64,000 nucleotides of DNA. It comes from Trichobilharzia szidati (lineage: Eukaryota; Platyhelminthes; Trematoda; Strigeidida; Schistosomatidae). Every line of letters begins with the position of its first letter. Positions within the stretch are counted from its first letter, which is position 1. Of this stretch, positions 10,457 to 21,899 are shown in pieces. The notes below the pieces were generated by a model. The model was given only the letters and a program-made list of their open reading frames with translations, made no database searches and had not been told where the DNA came from. The stretch is taken from contig OX235271.1 of the NCBI GenBank assembly GCA_944472155.2, forward strand, positions 126,423,329-126,487,328, written 5' to 3'. A program made the translations under genes and the position numbers.

Positions 10457-10935
10457 TGAATGAACCTGTATCACTAATTTATCGAACTAAATCTGATTTC
10501 CTCGATTGTCTATGTCTTCTCATGGAAAGGCTAACAAATGCTTTACAACTGTTCCTTCATGCACGCACACCACTGTATACCGCACATACATATATTTTTC
10601 ATATTCACTTATCTATGACCACGAACTTTGTTTTAGAATAATCACCAAAATTCAGATGCAGCATTTAACAATAGTTGACTAATAATTGTAAGTTTTTGGT
10701 CAAATTTTGTTCCCAGTTCATGATATTTTGTTTATTATATTTTGATTTCTTTTCGTGACTCACAGAAGTGGACAAGATTTTTAAAGATGTGTCCACGTCT
10801 ATTTACCTTTGTTATTTTATTTCACTTTTGACTAATTTACCTGAAGAAGTTCGGATCCGTCTTCCGAAAGAAACGCTGGAATTACTTTTGTCACTTTCAC
10901 TGAGATTTTACAAATGTCTCATTTAGGAACTTGTC
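10457..10935 (+). mobile_element. 3' UTR and terminal repeat of a type A PLE
   Basis: This follows the endonuclease stop directly and is homologous to 52541-52960, sharing ATGTATCACTAATT-like, TGTTTTACAACTGTT-like and final CTGAAGAAGTTCG blocks. It contains a hammerhead-like motif at 10834-10886 and ends near TTTTACAAATGTCTC. Confidence 0.7.
10834..10886 (+). ncRNA. Hammerhead-like motif in PLE terminal repeat
   Basis: CTGAAGA (10841-10847) fits the core CUGANGA. It is followed by a short AG, then a TTCGGA/TCCGAA stem with a 7-nt loop, then GAAACGCT and GGAATTAC. Relative to the better copy at 52867-52911 the stem III palindrome is changed (ACGC for ACGT) and stem I is weakened, so activity is doubtful. 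Confidence 0.55.
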
Positions 10936-12240
10936 ACTTAAAACAGTGTTCAGTGAACAACGTCTTCAGGTCCTACAAATATCCCTTCATATTGTTTGTG
11001 GAATAAGTTTTAATATTGAACTCGATTGTTTTTACGAACTAAAATCGTTATAATCAGTGAATTGAAGAATCCCATACCCGAGAGATGCATGTCGCTAAAC
11101 TGTTGCTGGATTGCATCTTGAAACGTGTTTCTATGATATATATGTATATATAGCTCGAAATTGATTTCAATGTGGATTTCGTCACCTGTTAAGAAAAGAA
11201 TTTACGCATTTTGGTCAAGTGTGGAATTTCGTCACGATTATCAGATGTCTCAGTGAGTTTTGTTTAAAGTAGATGATTGTGAAAAGCAGTGAGTACACAT
11301 AAATGAATACTTATGATCATTGTCTAATATGAAATTTATTCAATCCGACTATGAAATTCACATGAATGAATTGTAACATCCAGTACAGGAGAAAATAGAA
11401 AAAATGGTTATATTTGTATGTCAGTATGTAAGTGAGTGTAGGATTGAGCTACCAAAGATAAATTAATGAAATAAAAGGATAGAAAATGAAAGGCGATTCT
11501 TTGAACTAATAGGGCTATTTATTGCGTTTTCACTCAGTCACGTTTTTAAGTGTTCCTAAGCATAAAGCACTAAGTTAGTGTAACCAATCCTTTAGAAGTA
11601 GCTGAGTCCGACAACTAACGTGATTAAACAGCTGTGGGACTTAACCAAAAAACAGTCACAAACAAAACTAAATTAATTAGTAGTTGTTCACATACAAACC
11701 AAACTCTTTTGATTCGGTAAGTTTACTAGTAAAAGAGTTCTTAAGGATTCAGTTTTCCCAGGGAATTATGCAAATCAACCAGTAGAAATCTATTGTTAAA
11801 TGGATGATAATAAATTGCTATATATCATTCTGTGAATATATACAATAAGACCTCATTAATTCTATATATAATTTCCATGTTTTATTATAATTGTTTAATG
11901 ATGAGTTGACCATTTCATGTTATAATGGCCATCTAGGTTAGTAGGATAGATAATTCACTGAGTTTTATCATTTTATCTCTTGTACTAATTTATTGTATCT
12001 CTAAATGCTCTATTATGTTATTATATTTTCATATTGACTTCAATTCTAGTTAACTGTAAAAGTCTTGTGGAAGTAAATGATGCGACAGTTTCTGTTGTGT
12101 TTCGCTGTACTGTATTATGTGATGTCATAGTTATAATGAAGGGAAATATCACCAATGCTGTCTGCTCACTAACTGAGCTTCTTTTCGTGAAATTTTTCAG
12201 TAAATTAAAATAGATGTACATTATAATAAAGGTTTTTGTT
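10936..12240. other. Unassigned AT-rich sequence before an assembly gap
   Basis: No coding region or named repeat is seen. The last 40 bp (ATTATAATAAAGGTTTTTGT) resemble 4690-4720. Confidence 0.35.
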
Positions 12241-12738
12241 NNNNNNNNNNNNNNNNNNNNNNNNNNNNNNNNNNNNNNNNNNNNNNNNNNNNNNNNNNNN
12301 NNNNNNNNNNNNNNNNNNNNNNNNNNNNNNNNNNNNNNNNNNNNNNNNNNNNNNNNNNNNNNNNNNNNNNNNNNNNNNNNNNNNNNNNNNNNNNNNNNNN
12401 NNNNNNNNNNNNNNNNNNNNNNNNNNNNNNNNNNNNNNNNNNNNNNNNNNNNNNNNNNNNNNNNNNNNNNNNNNNNNNNNNNNNNNNNNNNNNNNNNNNN
12501 NNNNNNNNNNNNNNNNNNNNNNNNNNNNNNNNNNNNNNNNNNNNNNNNNNNNNNNNNNNNNNNNNNNNNNNNNNNNNNNNNNNNNNNNNNNNNNNNNNNN
12601 NNNNNNNNNNNNNNNNNNNNNNNNNNNNNNNNNNNNNNNNNNNNNNNNNNNNNNNNNNNNNNNNNNNNNNNNNNNNNNNNNNNNNNNNNNNNNNNNNNNN
12701 NNNNNNNNNNNNNNNNNNNNNNNNNNNNNNNNNNNNNN
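12241..12738. other. Assembly gap (498 N)
   Basis: A run of 498 ambiguous bases. A Ty3/Gypsy integrase frame begins immediately to its right, so the gap hides the middle or 5' part of an LTR retrotransposon, a typical cause of assembly failure. Confidence 0.99.
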
Positions 12739-13064
12739 ACCGCAAGGGTGATGCCGTCTATGTGCGCGATTATCGACCGAGGAACAGTAAATGGGCCGAA
12801 GGCTTGATAGAATGTCGACATGGAACTCTAATGTACAAGGTTAAAGTTGGGGATGAATGGTGGATTAGACATAAAAATCAGATACGACGTCGATATACTA
12901 CATCCCAAGAACCTAAATTGCCACTGGAATTACTACTGGAAACTTTCGAAATACCACCAGTCAAACCGGAAGCAAAACAAGAGATGCTACCCAGCCGACG
13001 ATCCCAGCGCAAACGAACACAAACAATTCATTTCCAAATCGACCCCAAGGAAAAAAGATACTAA
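12739..13064 (+). CDS. Ty3/Gypsy-type integrase C-terminus, truncated by the gap
   Basis: The frame is open from the edge of the gap to the stop at 13062-13064. It starts with KGDAVYVRDYRPRNSKWAEG, then H-G-T-L-M-Y-K-V-K-V and WWIRHKNQIRRRY. This is the GPY/F-like C-terminal domain of a Gypsy integrase (G-D-x-V-x-x-R, W-x-x-G, Y-x-V, R-H-x-x-Q-x-R), followed by a basic tail. It would act in the last step of pol, joining element DNA to the host chromosome. The frame is intact as far as it can be seen. Confidence 0.85.
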
Positions 13065-13087
13065 ACTGGTTGCAAGATTCTTTTTTT

Positions 13088-13099
13088 AAAAGGGGGAGG
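13088..13099 (+). other. Polypurine tract of the Gypsy element
   Basis: AAAAGGGGGAGG lies 24 bp after the pol stop codon and directly before the presumed LTR. It is the expected primer site for plus-strand DNA synthesis. Confidence 0.75.
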
Positions 13100-13457
13100 T
13101 AATATATACACAGGTGAATCATTAATATTCATTATTTATTTCACACACTAGCATAATCATTGATTTCCCGCATCTGCGTGATTATTGATTTTAATTACTG
13201 AATACCCATGGTTTGTTAGTATTTTTAAAATGTGACATTGATTTTCCTAACTGTATAAATACGGAGTTTGTGTTAACATTTTCGACTGTTGTAGAGACAG
13301 TAAAAGCTCTCGTATCAACGTCCAGTCTTCTCTTTTATTTGTCTTGCGTGCCCGGCGGTATTGTTGTTGCTGTTGACGTGCGATTAGGACAGATTAGCCA
13401 GCGCATTAGTTAGATTCGCTCGTAGTCTACCAGGTCCTCATTTTCACATACATAACA
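13100..13457 (+). repeat. 3' LTR of the Gypsy element (approximate ends)
   Basis: About 357 bp start after the polypurine tract (TAATATATACACAGG) and run to about CATACATAACA. A TATA box (TATAAATAC) at 13254-13262 would drive transcription from the U3/R border. The partner 5' LTR is not in view, being in or left of the gap, so the ends are inferred and not defined by comparison. Confidence 0.6.
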
Positions 13458-13980
13458 GTGTACATTTTGATTTAGTTTTCACACTGCTGTTGCACGCTTC
13501 TCCCGGAATAAAACTGATTTAGTTATAATTTATGCTTTTGCATACTCAACAGAAAGACCTTCGTTTCAGTTTTTGAAATTTCTCCCAGTTATAAGATTTT
13601 TGAATCTTTAGTCTTCAGCTGTGTCAATAATGAGCTGTTTTTTCCTGGCAAAATTTGACTTTTCCATCTTTGGTTCACATTTATTGATCATGATGTACTT
13701 TGCCACGAATTTAAAAAAGATTATTGAAGTTTGTTATTTTTGGTTTGGTAGTGTATTTCTTTGATTTATTTTACAGACAAAAGATTAAATACTGCTGTTT
13801 TATATTTAGACAGCTGCAGTATATCAGTGTGATTTGTTGGATGTATCAATCACTTTGATTGATTGTAAGAAATAGGAAACAGAATTTAAAAGTTCTAGGT
13901 GGTATTTTGATTTTATGGACAACTTAAAGCAAAAATATTGTTTCAGTGTTCATTACATTGACATGGATACTATGAGTGAT
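13458..13980. other. Unassigned sequence
   Basis: T-rich intergenic DNA; nothing recognisable. Confidence 0.35.
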
Positions 13981-13984
13981 TATT

Positions 13985-14140
13985 ATTATTCCCTTGGGTT
14001 CCGAGTAGAACATATGGCTTCAATCGTATATCTGCACTTTGTCCTATTATCTTTTCTCATCTTCAGCTGGGTCTTCGATTGCCGATAGGCTATCACCTCG
14101 TCCTCAGACAATTTTGACTGGTGCAGATGTACTAATCTGA
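13985..14140 (-). mobile_element. RTE/SR2-like 3' end fragment
   Basis: On the minus strand the fragment ends with the family tail (ATGTTCTACTCGGAACCC, then GGGAATAATAATAAT) after coding remnants of the RTE C-terminus. It matches the 3' ends at 48520-48620 and 61318-61500. Only about 155 bp remain, a severely 5'-truncated insertion. Confidence 0.65.
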
Positions 14141-14144
14141 AATT

Positions 14145-14420
14145 TTTATCATTGATCTTTATGAATAATAATTAGAATCATTTTGCTTCGGTTGTGGTTT
14201 CTTTTCAGTGTTATTTTACTGATGTCATTTGTGCATATACATTTTGACAAGTAATATATTAGAAAAACATCATGTAATTGCCCAGGACATTTCAAACAAT
14301 CTGAATTACATATGTACTTGCCATATAAACTTATATACCAGCTAACGTAGCGTAAAGTGTCGAATTTCAGTCGACACAAGTCAGGTTTCTTATTTAACAG
14401 CCAAAATCGTAGATAAATCA
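14145..14420. other. Unassigned spacer between two RTE 3' fragments
   Basis: No motif is seen. It lies between two fragments of the same family in the same orientation. Confidence 0.3.
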
Positions 14421-14422
14421 TA

Positions 14423-14570
14423 TTATTATTCCTTTCGGTTTCGAGTTGAACATAGGGCTTCAGCAACACATCTCCATTTTGTTCTATTTTCTATTGTCCT
14501 ATTCAGCTGAGTCCACGATTGACTATAACCGCTCATCTCCTATTCGCACGATCTCCTCCATGTTACCTTA
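14423..14570 (-). mobile_element. RTE/SR2-like 3' end fragment
   Basis: A second short minus-strand fragment, with the AATAATAATATGA side at the left edge, TGAAGCCCTATGTTCAACTC before it, and a CTCAGCTGAATAGGAC-type coding remnant. Same part of the element as 13985-14140. Confidence 0.65.
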
Positions 14571-14639
14571 AGACATTTAACAATTAAATAATTAGTGGTT
14601 AAGCAATGTAGGATAATCTTATTTTTGATTACAGCTTGA

Positions 14640-14806
14640 TTTCACACCGTATTTTTCGGCACAGGTATGGAATTTTCAGCATGCGATATCGGTAGCCCAA
14701 ATTTTGCAGGCCGACCATAGATATCAGGTGTGCGTCAAGAGGGGATCGAACCCCGGACCATGTGCATGATCGGCGACAGTCATAACCGCCGTACCACCGA
14801 TGCCTA
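14640..14806 (-). mobile_element. tRNA-headed SINE, second subfamily
   Basis: On the minus strand a tRNA-like head (GCATCGGTGGTACGGCGGTT, then a clear B-box GGTTCGATCC) is followed by a different body: TGATATCTATGGTCGGCCTG, a GGGCTACCGATATC block and a terminal inverted pair (CCATACC...GGTGTGAAATCA). The same body occurs at 58757-58862 and 60082-60233, so this is a second SINE subfamily. Confidence 0.7.
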
Positions 14807-14819
14807 TCACATAGCTATT

Positions 14820-16384
14820 GATACAGTGGGTTACAAATCGTTCATTTGATGTGGTGTAATGTTGACCTAATTATCTGCCTAGAGTTGTATAGCAGTTGAT
14901 AGGACGATGAAGTAGTGATTTGCTGGTATGAATTTCAGGATTTCAAATCTTGTGGTGGCTCAGGTATTTATTTCACTATCAGTGAAATTGGATGGCGATA
15001 GCACTGCACATCTAGAAGACATTAGTTGGAATTCATTGATTACTGGATTCCGCTTCAATGATTGATTGATCATCGCTATCAGTTCACAAATCGAGGGCCC
15101 TTGCTTCCATTTTTGGCGTGATCGTAAATGCGCACTTGTGAAGTGAGACAGACTGGAACAAAACACCTATTGAATGCTTCTTAGTTATAAATGATATTTG
15201 TTTGTGGTAAAATCTATGCCAGAATTAGGACACTGTTGTAAAGCTTTTTGGAAATACTTTAATAACAGTAAAGTGAGTATTTACTAATGCAGAGCATGTT
15301 ATAACTTTATTGGAATTTTCCCTAAGAACTAATACTGATAGAAATACACTAGGTGTTGTTGATGGTGAAATATATATGGAACTTCACCAATATATCTTAA
15401 CACTACAAAAAGTGTCCTTCAAAACTGTCGATAAGTGAAAAAGAATCCCAAGTTAAAAAACTGATGTAAAAGCAACATCAAAACGAACCTTCATTAAAGT
15501 GGCAGAAAGAAGACTAACTAACTGTTCTTAAAACCTAAAGAATAGGGAATATTCAAAAAGGATTATGGAAGAAACTTGTTATAGAAAACATAGACAAGTA
15601 GGGTCAGAAATGTAAAATAATGGTTGAGGATATTTGACTATAAGTGACTGGGTGATATGATACGATCCTGGTCACACTTTTCTACTTTCTTTGTTCAAAA
15701 TGTAATTGTATTTTTGAGTGAATTAACTGAGTAATAAATAATGTAATAATGTGATCCTGTTATCCATGTATCAAGCAGCGACTAATTCACTGCTAATAAA
15801 CATCCCTTTTCGACTTTAACACAGATAGAGTAAAAGAGAAATACAATGAAAAGATGCTAGTAGAAGACCATCCCATTGAAGTACCTGGAGCTATGTGGAT
15901 TATTCATTTCAGCGTTTATTCTGTTCCTTTCATTTGATTACACAATCTTTTGCTTTAATCCCCTCTCACTTTTTGATTTGACGTAATTCAGTTTGTTTCT
16001 CTGCTTCTATGACTTGGCTTAAGCTCACCACAATATTATGCAACTAACCAGATACTTATCATCAACTTCTCACCTCTTGTCTTGGTCGCACAACTCAACT
16101 TTCAGTGTATCCGACGATTAATGTTGAATGTTTATATTCTTGTTCGAACTTTGGCCTCTTTACATAAGTTGTATAAGTGTAAATTCTGATAATTATTTAT
16201 CAGTTCCTTGTCTCTGTTAATCTAAACTCATGAAACCATTTCAAGTATGTTGAAATTTCTCTGCACATATACGTGACTAGGTTTTGGGTTGTACATAGCT
16301 GAAGAGAAGCTAAGGGAACAAATGATAGCCTCATCTTATTCTGCACAGAAATTTGGTTTTGCTTTATTTAATTATTATTATTAT
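14820..16384. other. Unassigned sequence
   Basis: About 1.5 kb of AT-rich DNA without recognisable genes or repeats. Confidence 0.35.
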
Positions 16385-16535
16385 TATACGAGCTTGCCTT
16401 GTAACCGGAAGGTCCTGGGTTCGAATCCCAGAGGGTGCGCACTGCCGATGATTCCCAAACTAGGATGAAACAGCAGCTGTCCAATACTCCCTGGTTTTCA
16501 ATGGTTCTCTAACTGATATCAGTCCGTGATCAACT
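16385..16535 (+). mobile_element. Hammerhead SINE fragment (tRNA 3' half + ribozyme + tail)
   Basis: The element starts inside its tRNA-like part (TTGTAACCGGAAGGTCCTGG, B-box GGTTCGAATCC), continues with a damaged hammerhead (16441-16495) and ends with CCTGGTTTTCAATGGTTCTC and TAACTGATATCAGT. The same order is seen at 39102-39226 and, reversed, at 40540-40690. Confidence 0.7.
16441..16495 (+). ncRNA. Degenerate hammerhead ribozyme
   Basis: CCGATGA stands where CTGATGA is expected. Stem II is TTCC/GGAT around CAAACTA, then GAAA. The stem III palindrome is expanded (ACAGCAGCTGT for ACAGCTGT) before C. Core and stem II changes make it probably inactive. Confidence 0.55.
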
Positions 16536-16564
16536 CGTAAAAAATATTATTTAATTGTTATTCT

Positions 16565-16690
16565 TATTAATTTAAACCCTAACCAGAAATTATTCTGGAA
16601 CTTTCCCATCCATTTGATATAAATACACGAATGTACAGCCTAGATGATGACTTCGTCGAAAAGAGAATTTTCTTCGCTGCAACTGTCTTT
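16565..16690 (+). repeat. Type B PLE terminal-repeat copy
   Basis: The block from AATTATTCTGGAACTTTCCC to GTACAGCCTAGATGATGACT and TTTTCTTCGCTGCA recurs, reversed, at 33887-34030 and in shortened form at 35275-35392, where it flanks a type B PLE. Here it stands alone, like a solo terminal repeat. Confidence 0.55.
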
Positions 16691-16894
16691 TTTTTCAAGT
16701 TCATAAAGGGGAAGAGGCATATAAAATAGTAAATGACCCAAATGATTTTGCTCTGTTTCATTCCGCCTCTTCTGCTGCAAATGAAGAATTAATTCCATAA
16801 AGTAAATAATTATCCTTACCATACTTGAATAGTTGCAACTTTTGAAATAAACGTGTTGAATAAATCTCCCGTTCATTTTTCCGGTGGTTGACTA

Positions 16895-17321
16895 TTACAG
16901 TTAAGATAAAGTGCGTGCGAACTCGCGAGCTTCTGTCCAGTCAAAATTATTCTTTTCTATTTATTTATAATTAGAAACTCTCAATTTTTTACTTACCTGT
17001 TTCTTGGCTGGTTCTGTTTGGCGTAAACGTTACATATCTGTTTATCCATGCTGACAGTGGTAAAGAATTAATAAAATTGGTGTGTAACTTTGCACTCAGG
17101 ACGTTTATTATCCAAACAGTTAGCAGTGGTCATTCCTGAAAGCATTATCAAATTTTCACTGTAATGCTTATGCAAAATATGCATAGATAGATCAAATATT
17201 TCTACTATGCACTAATCAGAAGCTGCTCGTTTTTTCGAATCAAAAACTATTTTTACTTCGATAAATTGATCAGTTACGTTCAGATTTTCAATAAAAATGT
17301 CAAGTCTATTCTTCTGTAGTC

Positions 17322-17353
<32 letters not shown>

Positions 17354-17630
17354 CCAGCCTTTCAAAGTACCGGTATGTGGATAAATATTCCATTGTCTAT
17401 CGGAACAGTTTTGACTATGATGATAAAATCGTTTTTCAAAAATAAAGACGTTTCAAAATAAAGACGTTAACAGAATAAAATTGCACTAGACGTCCTCCAA
17501 AATCATGGTTGCGTGACGCAACCACCCTAGTGGGTCTGCAGTTTGGCAGAGTGGAAACCTGGAAAATTAGCGATACTTAAATAAAATTGGTCATATTGTC
17601 TGTCAGAAGTGATTCATTTTAAAATTCCCG
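16895..17630. other. Unassigned sequence with TA microsatellite
   Basis: A TA tract lies at about 17325-17353. Otherwise nothing is recognisable. Confidence 0.35.
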
Positions 17631-17635
17631 CTTAG

Positions 17636-18690
17636 ATGGAACAAGCTGGACTCAGGAAAAGTGAATCATATGCGAAACAAACCGTAACGCTATGCATCAT
17701 AATAGAAAAGAATATAGAATGCTAATCAAATATCTACCTCAGTTTCACCAACTTTGAAAAGGCCTCCAACGGCTTTTACTGTGAAGCAACTTGGAATTTG
17801 CCCTAATCGTTATCAACCTAATTCACCAGCTATATGACAACGGCACATGCCAGGTGATCCACGGCGGAAAACTAAGTGAGGTGTTCGAAGTGAATACAGG
17901 AGTAGGACGATGCTGTCTGTTATCATCGACGTTATTTATGATCATGAGATGGGGTGTGGCGGACGAGAAAACAGGCATACGTTGGACTGACATGATAATT
18001 CTAGAAGATTGGAACTTTGGGCAGAATTACGCCTAATGTCACAAAACTTCGAAGACACACAGTCAAAAACCAGAAGTCAGCAAATGAAGCATCATATACA
18101 AGACTTCAAGTAAACTCAGGGAAGAGAGTGGTGATGAAGATACCTAACCAACAACTACAAGCGCCACTCACTATCAACGGAATAAATTTCAAGGAGGTTA
18201 CTACCTTCACTTTTCTAGGCAGTATCCTTTTAACCCTTTGTGGTACTGTTGAAGATGTCACAGCCAAGATCAAAAAGGCAAGACAGACCTTCATCATTCT
18301 GAAATCACTGTGGATTTCTGCTACACCCAACATAAATAACGAAATTCGGATTTTCAACACAAATGTCAAGTCTGTTCTTATGTATGGCTCGCAGACTTGT
18401 CATGTCACTAAGTGCACTTCCAAGAGGCTTCAGACTTTTATCAGTATCTGGCTTCGCCCACTTCTGAAGCTCAAATGGCTGGCTGAAGAGGATAAACAAC
18501 AGGCACCTATGGTAACGAACCACCCAAAATCTATCCCCTAACAAATATGCCGAAGGGTGACATCGAGGAGATCTTGCGAGGGGCAAATAAGAGCTTATGA
18601 TCAATCGTGTGGGCAAGTGAAGGGGACCGCAGAGAAAAGAGTGAAAGGCAGATGCACTGTTAAAGTTATGTGTTCCACTTGGAACCTAAT
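17636..18690 (+). pseudogene. RTE/SR2-like reverse transcriptase, degenerate copy
   Basis: In shifting frames the sequence gives EQAGLRKSESYAKQ, FTNFEKASNG, H-Q-L-Y-D-N-G-T-C-Q-V-I-H-G-G-K-L-S, then E-V-F-E-V-N-T-G. It lines up with EQAGLRRNKSC, FIDFEKAFDS, QQLYDNAACQVIHNGKL of the better copy at 46586-48620. The C-terminal part at 18017-18541 (FKEVTTFTFLGSI, then NEIRIFNTNVKSVLMYGSQT) follows. Stops and frameshifts are many. The catalytic F-A-D-D box is lost. Confidence 0.75.
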
Positions 18691-18699
18691 TTAGGTGGA

Positions 18700-19055
18700 C
18701 AAACATACAGTATCCTGAGATCCTGGTTTAGAAAAAAAGTTTATTTGGATTGTATTCAATGGGGCGAATGACTCAACACCACACTGTAATATTTTATATT
18801 GATGAAAGTTCTCATGTAAATTTTGCAGGATGCCTGGAGTCTCTAGCATGGATTATTGACCACATCTTACTGCTGATAGCCTTTAAAGGAAATCACATGC
18901 TATTTGTACGTTCATCGATCATTTGAAAACTTTCAAATATTATCTTAAGTGCTTTTAAGATGGAAGCACTATCCAGGTTAATTTTATCGAAGTTCATGTT
19001 ACTAAAAAACATAAATAATGAAAGAAGACTATTCTACTTAACAAAACCATATGAT
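18700..19055. other. Unassigned sequence
   Basis: No recognisable content. Confidence 0.3.
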
Positions 19056-19057
19056 GG

Positions 19058-19535
19058 TAGTTAAAGAACCGCTGAAAACCAGGGAATACTAGACAGCTGT
19101 TTCGTTCCAGTCTGGGACTCATCAGAGAGAATCCAGGACCTACGAGTTACAAGGTAAACTCGCAAACGACTTAGCCACTTGAGATGGAATCCAGTGGTTC
19201 AGGTATTCCAACGTCTCACAATTCGCGACTTTCAGCCCTACCACCAGCCGGTATCACTGATGAGTATTGATCCTCACACTCGACCTAGTGAACCCCACTG
19301 GTCATGACTTCTCACTAGAGCTCGTTTTTCAACCAGTCACTATTGAACATCAGACTAATGCTCAAGAGTTAATTTATTAGGATTTCGTTTGCCTCACTTT
19401 TGATCACAGACTGATACCAGTTTGAGAACCACTAGCAAATAGTCTCAAACTGGTAAGAAACAAAACTACAGTACCTCCTGGTTTTCAATGGTTCTTTAAC
19501 TGATATCAACGCATGATCACGACTGAAGTAAATAA
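19058..19535 (-). mobile_element. Hammerhead SINE composite with inverted ends
   Basis: The left end reads, in reverse, TGGTTCTCAACT-like tail, stem III/GAAA side and hammerhead core. The right end repeats the same tail in the forward direction (CCTGGTTTTCAATGGTTCTT at about 19479-19498). The middle (19200-19330) includes a CCCACTGGTCATGACTTCTC block also found at 54880-54900. The two tails are thus inverted around about 400 bp. Confidence 0.6.
19083..19132 (-). ncRNA. Hammerhead ribozyme, core bases conserved
   Basis: On the minus strand CTGATGA is followed by a stem II GTCC/GGAAC (one bulged A) with loop CAGACT, then GAAA, the 8-nt palindrome ACAGCTGT and the cleavage C. The core is intact. 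Stem I is poor, so activity is uncertain. Confidence 0.65.
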
Positions 19536-19539
19536 ACCT

Positions 19540-19984
19540 CATACAAATTAACTCTTGTAAACAATGTGAGAAACTTCTAATAAGAATTTAAGGGGCTCAC
19601 TACAAAACATTGGTGATTAATTTAGCTCTCAAGTGATTACCTTCATTTCCATCTTGATATCAAAGACTGAGGAAATATCTATCATAACTATTACCATTAG
19701 TTCATATTGTATTCCGTTTTTGTTTTGATTAATTGCTCAGACCCTCGTATTTTTATTCTCATATGAAATATTTCAAAAACTAAATGTGTGTTCAGGCTAT
19801 ATAAACGTCATCAGGCGTTTAGACTGATTTTTCAGATCGACTTGTTATTCTTGTGTCATCATTCAGAAGTTGCAGTCAGGAAACCTAATTTTGGATAGAT
19901 ATCACTTGGTAGACTAAGTTATTTTGGTTTTAGCATACAAATAGTTAAGAGTTCTTCATGTTTAGGAGTGAAATAGCATTTGTT
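19540..19984. other. Unassigned sequence
   Basis: Nothing recognisable. The right part probably belongs to the 3' end of the type B PLE that follows. Confidence 0.3.
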
Positions 19985-20062
19985 AAATTAAGAAAAAGGC
20001 GTAAACAGTGAAGACAATTTTCTTCTCGACAATTCATTTTCATGAGCTGTACAATCGTAATT
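19985..20062 (-). repeat. Type B PLE terminal-repeat fragment (3' side)
   Basis: On the minus strand GTACAGCTCATGAAAATGAA, then TTGTCGAGAAGAAAATTGTC resembles the type B terminal repeat at 16614-16670 and 33895-33950. It lies downstream of the type B ORF at 20500-21745, as expected for its 3' terminal repeat. A weaker match is at about 32430-32480. Confidence 0.45.
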
Positions 20063-20499
20063 ATATTAAACAAAGAAATCTTTAGACCAATCAGATACTG
20101 GTAAACGTTATCCTCGAAAAATGTATTACTTAATGTAAGGTGTAAGAAGGGGTGATTAATTTTAAGTTGGAAAAGAGCCAGAAGTTGGCATGACGTAATA
20201 AGTGTGAGATAATGACTAATCAATGTGATTGTGCAGAGTGGCAAGAACTAGTGGAAAGACGATTAAATGTTTTTATAAAATCAGTTTGAAAATGCAATGT
20301 TATCAGTAAATAGTGATAGAGTGACAATAAAATATGGATGATGACAATAATAATGATAGTAATAGTAAACTTACATAATAAAAAAGAAGCAAAGTTATAG
20401 TAAGAACGTTACTCTTTCCACAGTAGGGCGAGTGAATGTATGTAGTACTTTTCAATGCAGAGGTCCAGTTTCAGATCCCTAATAGTCGATGATCCAGCT

Positions 20500-21745
20500 A
20501 TGTATGGATGGCATATTCAAAGTCCCTTTGTACGATTTTGAGGGACTCTGTGCAACATTGTGAAGAAGTCATGCAGAGGTGCTCGATGTTCAGAGATGAC
20601 AAGGTGTTCGAGGATGGAGCTGCTACTTCTCTCCTTTTCTCCTCTGGCTAACCAAGCTAAACAGTGTCCCAAAATAAGTTTTTGTGGACTCAACGTTGAG
20701 TACAGCCTATATACTTTGCTCCACATGAGCAAGTAAACCGATAAATACACAGTGAGGTGGCCAAAAGCGGTATCTTATCCTTAACGTTAGACTGGACTAG
20801 CTGTCTACTGGAGGATGTTATACGTAAGGTGGCTGCTTGAAATGTCTTCTTCAGACATTTAGAAAGGCAGTTTCTAAGAATTTCTGCCTCGATGTCACCT
20901 CTGAATTCCAGGTTCATGAAGAGAGTTTTCTTAGGAACAGTTGTGTTTTTTGGAGACGGCAGGCTTTTCCTTGATGTTTTGTCGATGAACTTCGGTGGAT
21001 ACCTGTTCTCTAGTAGGGCTTCACATGATGAATACAATACATCCTCTGTCGTGTCTTCCAAACAGATTTTTGTAATCCTTGAACATAATGTACGTACAAG
21101 GTTTTACTTTCGGACTAGTGGGACGTAGCTCTGGAATTTGATAAGTTGTCCCGTCCATGTTGGTTTGCGATATATCGATCTTTGGATAGTGCAGTCTTTT
21201 CGTCTGGTAAGTAGTATATCCAGGAATGGAAATGGCATGTTTGATTCACGTTCTAAGGTGAATTTTATTGATTGGTGTGTTTCATTGAAGGTTTCAAGGA
21301 GATAAACTAAATCAGATTTTCCATTACAAATTATGAACTTGTCATCTACGCATCTCCTATATAAGTGCAGTTGACTTATCTAAGGATCGAGGATGTTGTT
21401 TTCGAGACTCGCCATTAAGTAGTCGACTAGAAGTGAACCAGGAGGAAACCCCATGCCTACACCATCTTTCTGTACATAGAATTGTTCATCGAATTTGAAC
21501 TTCATATTAAACGTACATGTGAGAAGTAGTTCCTCCAGGAAGAGGAACTTCTAGGTTATTGGTTTCGATGTAGTCACAAATGAAGGATATTGTTTCGGTC
21601 AGGGGGATGCCTATGAATAGAGAGGTGACATCTAGTGACAGTATTTGTCTTTCAAACACGTTGATATCCTTCACTGAGTCGATGAAGTCATATGTCTTCT
21701 TACTGGTGCAAGGATATCAGCTGGCCACTTCGCGATCTAATGATA
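20500..21745 (-). pseudogene. Type B PLE ORF (reverse transcriptase + GIY-YIG endonuclease), broken
   Basis: The minus strand encodes, from about 21740 down, DVTSLFIGIPLTETISF, a long block with Q-K-D-G-V-G-M-G-F-P-P-G-S, then R-R-C-V-D-D-K-F-I (catalytic box at 21341-21352; Tyr replaced by Cys) and FPFLDILLTRR. A linker (20690-21061) leads into the endonuclease, C-I-Y-R-F-T-C-S-C-G-A-K-Y-I-G-C, followed after a frame change by SSILEHLVISEHRAPLHDFF. The protein would prime and copy element RNA in the nucleus. Frameshifts and stops show it is dead. Confidence 0.8.
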
Positions 21746-21899
21746 TGGTGCGTTAACCATTTCTATGATAGGTCAAAGTGGGACATTCTTCTTATGCACT
21801 TTGTTAAATTTCTGTATTACACCTAGCTGACCAGTTGCTTGTGATACATCCAATATTCGTTTCATATAGTTTACTCATTTCTTCAAATATATTTTTATT

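Noticed and set aside
12021..12821. Long open frames of up to 266 codons across the gap
   Set aside because: They consist mostly of undetermined bases; only the plus-strand frame at 12739-13064 has real coding signal.
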